Shown: positions 7,201-12,409 of the stretch, in pieces
Numbering within the stretch: the first letter of the stretch is position 1
Layout: each line of letters starts with the position of its first letter
Assembly: GCA_003573635.1 (NCBI GenBank)
Contig: QUTJ01031516.1
Location: 1 to 12,409 of the forward strand
Source: Goniomonas avonlea
Lineage: Eukaryota; Cryptophyceae; Goniomonadida; Goniomonadaceae
DNA length: 12,409 bases
Direction: 5' to 3'
Position numbers and translations under genes: made by a program
Notes under the pieces: model-generated
Databases searched by the model: none
What the model saw: the letters and a program-made list of their open reading frames with translations, nothing else
Told to the model about the DNA's origin: nothing

Positions 7201-8822
7201 TTGCTTTGTGGGAAGCTCAACATGGTTGCATTCCAGTAAGTGTTAAACCCCTTGGTAGCTTGAGCCATGCTTGCGTCCCAGAATTTACCAAGGAGTTGAA
7301 ACACACCTTGCGTCCCAGAATTTACTCCCCCTTTAGATACTTGGCCATGCTCGGCACGGAGGCAGGAAACACTGCGCCCGAGGTCTTCGTCGGACAGAAG
7401 AATTATGGCGTGCTTGCGATTACGGCAATGTTGGTGCGAAGTTTGACTTTTGTTCATGTTCTTTATCAGAATGGGCGATGCCATATGGACAAAAGTGAAC
7501 CTTGCGTAGTTCATCTCATGAATTAATGAAGGATGACCAGCGACTGTGACCCTAATCTTGCTGTGAGAGATCACAATGACAATGAATGCTCGATCTTAAT
7601 CGTGTTTCCACCAGGATACACATGCAGATTCCGCCGACAGTTCGAAACTGGCGTCTCTCGTCCCTTTGGTCTCTCAGACCAAGTCTCTCTGCCTCAACGT
7701 TGGTCCAGAAGGGACGCCCACCGTTGATCCTGCCCTGCCATTTGTCTACGTGGTGCGTTGGCACCCGAGTTTTTCCCCCAATCAGAGTTTCCCCCGATCA
7801 TCCTGAACCTGTGCCAGCTCGAGTTCATGATAAAGGCGCAAATTCAAGGCTCAGACCTCACCCAACTCATCAAGGTGTGTTTCAACTCATGGCCCTCGCC
7901 CCCGTTCGTTGCTGACAGACACGACAGGAAGCGGTGCATCATGTCCCATCTAACTCTAAAATGGTACATCTTTCAGGTTACTTTTGGCTCTAGGTCTGAT
8001 CGCTCGCCCAGTTGGACAGAATGACGACACTCAGCATCCAGTACCGAACCCCTGAAACTGTGCGACAAGCTGCCGTCGCAGCGACCTTGGCTGCCTCGTT
8101 GAAGGACGTCTCCATTGGAGCAACCAAAGACAACCTGAAACGGTTGTTTACTCTGCGCGCGCGCTGTGTGTGTGTGTGTGTGAGTGAGCGAGCGAGAATA
8201 ATCGATCTCCTCGAGACACACTCTTCCCGGATTGGGAGGGAAGGCGAGCCAAGAGGGTTCGGGTGTGTGTGTTTAGACAGGCTGGTCCAGATAACAAATA
8301 AGACACAGGAACATTCTATGGGAATGTGTGTGAGTTGTGCGCGTTTGAAAGTGTGAGTTTTTGTGTGTTGGAAACGAGGGGATCTGTGACCTAACTCGCT
8401 GACATCAGAACCTGTCGCATGCTCAAAGCCAGCATCGACCTCGAGCCAGACGCAGACGAGGCTGTGGCTTGGTTTGAAGAAGCCATGCGCCTAGCTTCGG
8501 CCAACTCGGACACGTTTTCTCGCAAGTTCATTCGATTCTTTGGGTGTCGTAGTTGGGATGCGGGCTTGCGGCATCACAGCCGTCAGCGACCCAAACTCGC
8601 GGAGCGCTGGTTGGGCATGGCCATCAAGTTCTTTCAGCACCCACGGGCGGAACTTGACTCGTCGTTCCGAGACTCGATGCTGGAGGTGACCTCGTGATGC
8701 AATGCGCTGATTAGGCCAAGCTGTTGCCATGAATGCACTCTACTTGTTGGTACGATTCGGAAGCTCGCGGTTTAACGTCTCCGCAGGTTTACACTCAAGT
8801 GTTGAACGAGTGCAAGCCGTGA
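4212..8822 (+). CDS. ZIP4: Meiotic TPR protein of the SPO22/ZIP4/TEX11 family
   Basis: Members are TPR scaffolds (ZMM group) that promote meiotic crossovers and link recombination sites to the synaptonemal complex. Predicted exons: 4212-4375, 4423-4580, 4636-4778, 4827-4925, 4976-5065, 5111-5225, 5276-5403, 5445-5566, 5614-5690, 5739-5785, 5834-5887, 5943-6068, 6114-6153, 6201-6235, 6284-6566, 6615-6638, 6689-6770, 6821-6878, 6933-6965, 7016-7117, 7173-7235, 7337-7433, 7628-about 7752, about 7788-7874, 7928-7963, 8012-8142, 8409-8685, 8787-8822. The total is about 940 aa, close to mammalian TEX11. Family marks in order: KLFCWAQN near the N-terminus; TPR helices ALRLQANVCLKLGTPRQALN and HIARNAMLLGELDTAKMEVD; LQLFAGWAGNIAIEAGRRGD (the family's W-N-x-G/A-x-E-A region); ILNLCQLEFMIKAQ; and SWDAGLRHH with AERWLGMAIKF near the C-terminus. 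Most introns are 41-55 nt. Unresolved points: the start (4212 or 4221), a one-base phase conflict at 6153/6201, the segment 7434-7627, and the exact junction at 7752-7788. The family call rests on recalled patterns, not a search. Confidence 0.85.
5691..5738 (+). other. Predicted GC-AG intron
   Basis: No GT donor joins the flanking ZIP4-like exons in frame. A GC donor (TTCCG|GCGAGT) with acceptor GCATGCAG gives a 48-nt intron, matching the common length in this gene. It joins MAELS to ERFKPSRTEW with correct phase. Confidence 0.6.
5795..5795. other. Ambiguous base N in an intron
   Basis: A single N lies within the 5786-5833 intron, just after a good donor (GTAAGT). It does not affect the reading frame, but it shows that base quality in this part of the assembly is imperfect. 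Confidence 0.99.
7270..7325 (+). repeat. 19-bp direct repeat in a ZIP4-like intron
   Basis: CTTGCGTCCCAGAATTTAC occurs exactly at 7270-7288 and 7307-7325, 37 bp apart. It lies in the 101-nt intron 7236-7336, which is twice the usual length in this gene. Confidence 0.9.
8155..8196. repeat. GC/TG microsatellite in an intron
   Basis: A (GC)n run is followed by nine TG units (8165-8182) and GAGTGAGCGAGCGAG. The tract sits in the 266-nt intron 8143-8408, the longest in the ZIP4-like gene. More GTGTGTGTG runs occur at about 8261-8270 and 8325-8366. Confidence 0.95.
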
Positions 8823-9694
8823 CCGCGGTTCCTTGACAGCTGATAGGTAGCTCACGAATCGAATTCAGAGTTCGAACGGTTCCACTGTGGATCCCATAGT
8901 GCTTTAAGGCGGAGCATGCTGTACGCTCGCTAGATACCATGTACTGCTCTTTTCCCCAAGTCCAACACTGGGGTCATCAAGGCGGGTACGTGCTATTCCT
9001 GTGCATATGCTCTCATGATCGTTTGCTTCGCGCTCGCGAGTCGTCGCTAGCGACAGTTCTCGACTGTTGGACACTCGAGCCTGGCTCGATTTTCATGGTT
9101 GACTTCAATGAATACCTTTGCTTCCAAGTGTTCAAGCCTTCGGATTTGCTGGCTTCACAGAAAGGTCTTCACAACTTGAAAGTTCGACTCGAGATGCAAG
9201 AACAAGATGTGACATTTTTATTCATCGCTCAATTTACGGCCACCACTTAAGATGGACGCCATCGATCCAGTCTCTACATTGTCACTCGCCATCTCGTGGA
9301 TGTCGCTGTTTTGGATACCTGTTCGATTTTGACCCCACGGTATCTGGATTACTGTTCGATACCACTTGGCACTGTTCGATTTCGCATAGTATCGCGCGTT
9401 GCACTCTCCCAACATTCTCTTTCGCCACATATAACATGATTACATACACTACAACGACATCAGGGGGACGACTTAACGAGCCCCCGAGCACACTCCAGTT
9501 TCCGGCCTACCCCAGACAACTTCATCGTGAGAGTGTAAGGCTCAGAGAGTAAGGCTCACCAACCCACTAACCCACCTCAGATACTAACGAGGGTTACCGG
9601 CAAGGAGCTAATCAGTCCGGTCCTCGTTCAGGAGCTTCCACACACCCTGTCGTTGGTCACAGACATTGCAACTAAACCAGGAGAGAGGCAGCTC
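8823..9694. other. Stretch without a firmly supported gene
   Basis: Between the ZIP4-like stop and the end of the minus-strand gene there are 872 bp. Apart from the tentative exons described for 8939-9820, I see no RNA gene, no transposon ends and no long repeat. The motif CTGTTCGAT recurs in loosely similar contexts at about 9318-9378. Confidence 0.5.
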
Positions 9695-9820
9695 TCAGTC
9701 ACTGGTCACGCTCTCTCCTCCCGTCACAGATCCAACGAAACTGCCAGCCACAACACTCCCATCCACCTCGCCATCGAACACAGCTCCGTCCACAGCTTGC
9801 CGCAGAACTGCCCCTTGTGA
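8939..9820 (+). CDS. Possible small spliced gene of unknown product
   Basis: An ATG at 8939 opens 103 codons to 9250 (start MYCSFPQVQHW, later VFKPSDLLASQKGLHNLKV). Downstream there are further open stretches that could be exons. One lies near 9272-9388 (reading LYIVTRHLVDVAVLDTC), one at 9465-9528 (GDDLTSPRAHSSFRPTPDNF), and one from 9583 (ILTRVTGKELISPVLVQELP) to a TGA at 9818-9820. The last begins after a strong acceptor with CTAAC branch-like motifs (ACTAACCCACTAACCCACCTCAG, about 9561-9582). Donor GTATCG at 9389 and donor GTGAGAG near 9529 give phase-compatible joins, but the first open stretch does not join cleanly to the next. No family is recognised. The proposed 3' end would overlap the antisense last exon of the next gene. 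It could equally be non-coding. Confidence 0.25.
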
Positions 9821-11859
9821 CAAGGGGCCCGTGTCATCCCCTTTGCCACCTGCCCCCTTGTCGGCCGCAATATCGGCCGCCTTGTCACCCGCCTTGTCAA
9901 CCACCTTGTCACCCGCCTTGTCAGCCGCAATATCGGCCGCCTTGTCACCCGCCTTGTCAACCACCTTGTCACCCGCCTTGTCAGCCGCAATATCGGCCGC
10001 CTTGTCACCCGCCTTGTCGCCTGCCTTGTCACCCACCTTGTCACCCATCTTGTCGCCCTTGCCATTCTTCCCTGTTGTACTCCCCGCGGAGGCACTGCCT
10101 CTACTCTTGACGTGCCTTGATGAGCTGAGCTCTTTCTTTCGCGCATCTGTCGGACTTCCTTTCAAGTCCTGGAGTCTGCGTTGCGTCTGAGTTTTCTTGT
10201 CGGTGTGTGAGATACACATGTGCTGAAGATGTGCTCTGCTGTGCGGTGTGCGCGCGTGTGTAGGGGACACGTCTAAGGAGTTGTTCCTGTGCAAGGGCCT
10301 CGCACGTTCGACACGTCTATGGAGTTGTTCCTGTGCAAGGGCCTCGCACGTTCGACACGTCTATGGAGTTGTTCCTGTGCAAGGGCCTCGCACGTTCGAC
10401 ACGTCTATGGAGTTGTTCCTGTGCAAAGGCCTCGCACGTTCGCGCGCGCCGCAAGCTGTCGTGTGTCTTGAGGGGCGTAAGAGTGTCTCACTCACCGCAT
10501 GCGAGGGGGGCTGGCCCCGAGAGCTGGGTCAGGCACATCCATCGGTGTCACATCAACCTCCCAGCCTTCGACAGGGACGTTGGCGCTCACAGGCTGGCCC
10601 GTGGCGTTGCGCATCTCGTCATCGAGGCTCTGCTCTTCAGTCTTCTTCACGGACTTCGGGCGATAGGCCTTGGTGATGGCGCGAGTGGTCCTGCCTGTGA
10701 ACGTGCAGTCGAGTTCGTACGCGGATTGGCAGAGCTTGGACACGCGTTTGACATCGAGCGGTGAGTTTGTGGGGTCGTAGGGGGATAGCTCGCCGTACTT
10801 GAGGAGAGAGCTGCGCAGCGTGTTAGGCAAGAGTCATCTTTTGGGCACCTGTGACAAGAAGACAGGGCGGACAGAACGACTGCACAACGCGTCTTGAACA
10901 AGATTGTCAGAACAGACAGAGACACATCGATGCAGACGGCCAATTTCGACACAGTGAGACCACCAAACAAAAAGCTGCATCCACGGACGAGACCGGCGGA
11001 CAGACAGCCAGGTGCGTCACCACACACGCAGGTGTAACTCAACGCTCAACAAGGAACGTACCCACACTGCTTGGGCGCTGGGCGGCAGGACCACGACGGT
11101 GAGAGTTGGCATGCCTTTGATGCAAGAAGTGGTGCTCGTGTGTTCCTCACCACCAACTGTTCAGAGCCGTGTTATTGAGTTGTTGTGCCACTGCGTAACA
11201 TGGCACGCGAGATTGGGAGTGCTGAGATGTGAGTGTGTGGTGGGTATTCAGGGAGCAAGTGCATAGGGAGGTACAGTGAGTGAGTCAGTAGCCAGGAGTG
11301 CTCTCTCCCCCCCCCCCCTCTCCCTCCCTCTCGCACTCTTCCCCCTCCGTCCCTTTCCCTCCCTCCCTCTGTTTGCTGAGAGTGGAGAGAGTGGACTTCT
11401 TCAGGTCCTGCAGGCCAAGTATATCTCTCTCGCTCTCCCTCTCGCTCTCTCTCCCTCACCCTCTCCCTTTCTCCCTCTCCCTGTTCCGAGTCACACCAGT
11501 CACGGCAGTCAAGTATCGCATTGACGAACCACTACGGTCCGGGGTGCGTACGCCACTGATCCAGTAGCCACCAAGGGCTCTCACACACTCACGTCCGGGG
11601 TGCGTACGCCACTGATTCAGTAGACACCAAGGGCTCTCACTCACTCACGCCGGGGTGCGTACGCCACTGATTCAGTTGACACCAAGGGCTCTCACTCACT
11701 TCAGGAAGACTCCTGCGAGTCCCGGAAGGTGCGCTCTTCACCAATTCCTCACGGAAACTCTGGAATGAAGCAGTGCGCGCCCGCAGCTGCTCGACCCCGC
11801 GCTCTCGCTCCTCTTCCCATGAGGTAGCAGATCTCATCAATCGCGCGGCTTCCAGCTCT
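9695..11859 (-). CDS. Coiled-coil protein with C-terminal Asp-Lys-Ala repeats, 5' end not found
   Basis: Well-supported exons are 11700-11859, 10496-10810 and 9695-10175. A tentative one is 11062-11156, phase 0 in and phase 2 out, which fits both neighbours. The first exon lies between a CCCGCAG acceptor and a GTGAGT donor. It encodes a helical, charged segment (ELEAARLMRSATSWEEERER, then QLRARTASFQSFREELVK). The middle exon follows a CTAAC-containing acceptor and ends at GTGAGT. It reads LLKYGELSPYDPTNSPLDVK, then CTFTGRTTRAITKAYRPK and an acidic stretch. The last exon (159 residues, TGA at 9695-9697) opens LQDLKGSPTDARKKELSSSR. It then runs into repeats of D-K-A-G and D-K-A-A-D-I-A-A-D, ending GGESVTSD. 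The repeat chemistry resembles LEA-type or other intrinsically disordered, amphipathic repeats, but no family is recognised and function is unknown. Upstream exons probably lie beyond 11860 or off-window. Confidence 0.55.
9811..9827. other. 17-bp palindrome
   Basis: CCCCTTGT-G-ACAAGGGG is a perfect 8-bp inverted repeat with a one-base centre, located in the last exon of the minus-strand gene. It may be a by-product of the CCTTGTCA repeats next to it. No function is claimed. Confidence 0.7.
9864..10058 (-). repeat. 60-bp coding tandem repeat built from 12-bp units
   Basis: Two exact 60-bp copies (9864-9923 and 9924-9983) are followed by a partial third and then by degenerate 12-bp units based on CCTTGTCACCCG. 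On the minus strand each 60-bp copy encodes 20 residues of the D-K-A-G / D-K-V-V / D-K-A-A-D-I-A-A type. Because 60 and 12 are multiples of three, all copies stay in frame. Confidence 0.95.
10271..10443. repeat. 44-bp tandem repeat, four copies, intronic
   Basis: Copies start at 10271, 10315, 10359 and 10403. They share GGAGTTGTTCCTGTGCAAGG and CCTCGCACGTTCG, with single substitutions in the first and last copies. The last is truncated by three bases and runs into CGCGCGC. The array lies in the predicted 320-nt intron 10176-10495 of the minus-strand gene. The unit is not a multiple of three, which agrees with a non-coding location. Confidence 0.95.
10811..11536. other. Mostly non-coding interval of the minus-strand gene
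   Basis: Between the 10496-10810 exon and the 56-bp repeat array I see one tentative exon (11062-11156, acceptor CTCTGAACAG, donor GTACGT). A second possible acceptor, CCTGCAG, lies near 11411, but it is preceded by purine-rich rather than pyrimidine-rich sequence. The open frame after it runs into the GA tract and a stop without a usable donor. The rest looks like intron. Confidence 0.4.
11301..11491. repeat. CT-rich polypyrimidine tracts
   Basis: Two tracts made almost only of C and T on the plus strand, about 11301-11371 and 11421-11491, include a run of about a dozen C. They flank about 50 bp of ordinary sequence. Reading frames through them are low-complexity artefacts. Confidence 0.95.
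11537..11704 (-). repeat. 56-bp tandem repeat carrying repeated splice donors
   Basis: Three copies start at 11537, 11593 and 11649 and share GGGGTGCGTACGCCACTGAT and CACCAAGGGCTCTCAC. On the minus strand each copy starts with a potential 5' splice site (GTGAGT followed by GAGAGCCCTTGG or close to it). The first of these, at 11699, is the predicted donor of the 11700-11859 exon. The array is the 5' part of the following intron. Confidence 0.92.
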
Positions 11860-11889
11860 CTGCGGGACAGGTGGAGTCAGCTCTTGCTC

Positions 11890-12047
11890 GGGGGGGGAGG
11901 TCAGAGAGGGGGAGAGGAGAGGGGGGGGGAGGCAGAAGATGAGAGGGGAGGGGGAGATGAGAGGGGAAAGGGGAGATGAGAGGGGAGGGGGGAGATGAAA
12001 GGGTATGGAGGAGGAGAGGGGAAGGAGGAGAGGAGAGGTGAGGAGGA
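11890..12047. repeat. Purine-rich G/A tract
   Basis: About 160 bp are nearly all G and A on the plus strand, with loose repeats of GAGATGAGAGGGGAGGGG and several G runs of seven or more. On the minus strand it is a long polypyrimidine tract 30 bp before the acceptor of the 11700-11859 exon, where an intron would be expected to hold one. Confidence 0.95.
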
Positions 12048-12409
12048 ACGAAGGGGACGCCCCGGGTGACGGACCACCGCAGGAATTGGGAGGGACAGTG
12101 CGGTCCACCACTGCCACTGCACTCCTCACGTCCCGCAGAAGTGGCGCTGGCATGAAAAGAATGGCGGGGATCTTTGCACCCCAGAGAAGTTGGTCTTGAT
12201 GAACTCGTGCCTGGCCGACTTTTGACGTCTGACCGGGCCGACCACTGACCTGTCCTTGACCTTGACTCTCTCGGCGTTCACTGACCTTGACCTCTGACGG
12301 ACTTTGGCGGTTCTACAGGTTTGGCCGGATTTTACGGGTTTTGGCTGGTATTATATTCAAAGATAACGCGCCATGCCCGAGTCGTTAAGCGCCAATCGGC
12401 AGAGTCGGG
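12048..12409. other. Unassigned right edge with short repeated motifs
   Basis: No gene is firmly supported here. On the minus strand an open frame ends at a possible GTGAGG donor near 12130, and could be an upstream exon of the neighbouring gene (reading KIPAILFMPAPLLRD). From about 12214 to 12300 TGACC and TTGACC recur many times. TTTGGC followed by CG, CCG or TG recurs at 12303, 12320 and about 12340. A CCAAT-like motif (12392-12396) and a TATAAT-like motif on the minus strand (about 12349-12358) could belong to a promoter reading leftward, but this is weak. Confidence 0.3.

Noticed and set aside
7552-7764. Minus-strand frame opposite the ZIP4-like gene
   Set aside because: It is antisense to the exon reading ASLVPLVSQTKSLCLNVGPE, which fits the family and gene order.
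9811-9827. Hairpin as a rho-independent terminator
   Set aside because: There is no U-tract after it, it lies inside coding sequence, and the genome is eukaryotic.
9666-10190. Plus-strand open frames with repeats such as LSPALSTTLSPALS and PPCHPPCQ, resembling a structural protein
   Set aside because: The 60-bp array is open in several frames because it is built from 12-bp units. The minus-strand frame joins in phase to upstream exons with good splice sites, and the plus frames do not.
10271-10443. CRISPR-like array
   Set aside because: The copies are head-to-tail with no unique spacers, and the window is eukaryotic.
10248-10764. Plus-strand open frames across the 44-bp array, giving repeated ARSTRLWSCSC-type peptides
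   Set aside because: The array falls in a well-defined intron of the minus-strand gene. The frames continue as antisense to its 10496-10810 exon.
11172-11459. Minus-strand frame with RERERE-type repeats
   Set aside because: It is an artefact of the GA/CT simple-sequence tract. It has no donor to connect it to the next exon.
1-12409. tRNA, rRNA or viral genes
   Set aside because: I saw no cloverleaf-type tRNA sequence, no rRNA signature and no viral or transposase coding motif on either strand. The only mobile element with supportable ends is the non-coding MITE.

Overview
This is a eukaryotic nuclear window, most likely from a unicellular alga or other protist. Genes are intron-rich with mostly GT-AG introns, many only 41-55 nt long. 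Intergenic gaps are short, non-coding parts carry simple repeats and tandem duplications, and no bacterial operon signals are seen. I cannot name the lineage. One ambiguous base (N, position 5795) shows this is assembly sequence. Layout: a CT-rich edge and a 201-bp MITE (51-251) sit against the 3' part of a minus-strand gene for a protein disulfide isomerase (PDI)-like protein (256-1633, continuing off the left edge). A 156-bp divergent promoter separates it from a small plus-strand signal-anchored protein with a polyserine tail (1790-2370). This gene converges on a minus-strand Lys/Ala-rich coiled-coil membrane protein (2630-4046). A second divergent promoter of 165 bp leads to the main gene of the window, a plus-strand TPR-type meiotic crossover protein of the SPO22/ZIP4/TEX11 family (about 4212-8822, about 28 exons, about 940 aa). 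The stretch 8823-9694 holds open but unassigned sequence, perhaps a small plus-strand gene. From 9695 to at least 11859 lies a minus-strand gene of unknown function. It encodes a coiled-coil segment, a conserved-looking central exon and a C-terminal domain of Asp-Lys-Ala repeats made by a 60-bp DNA tandem repeat. The last 550 bp are a purine-rich tract and unassigned sequence. Genes alternate head-to-head and tail-to-tail, so adjacent pairs share promoter or terminator regions. Three neighbouring products (PDI-like protein, small anchored protein, K/A-rich coiled coil) have an N-terminal signal peptide or anchor and would act in or along the secretory pathway. The ZIP4-like protein would act in the meiotic nucleus; I see no functional link between them beyond position. 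The most unusual features are: a MITE whose target-site duplication overlaps a predicted 5' splice site, a PDI-like first domain with a CTVS active site, one predicted GC-AG intron among dozens of tiny GT-AG introns, and the fact that most of the unusually long introns contain internal tandem duplications, some of which duplicate the 5' splice site.
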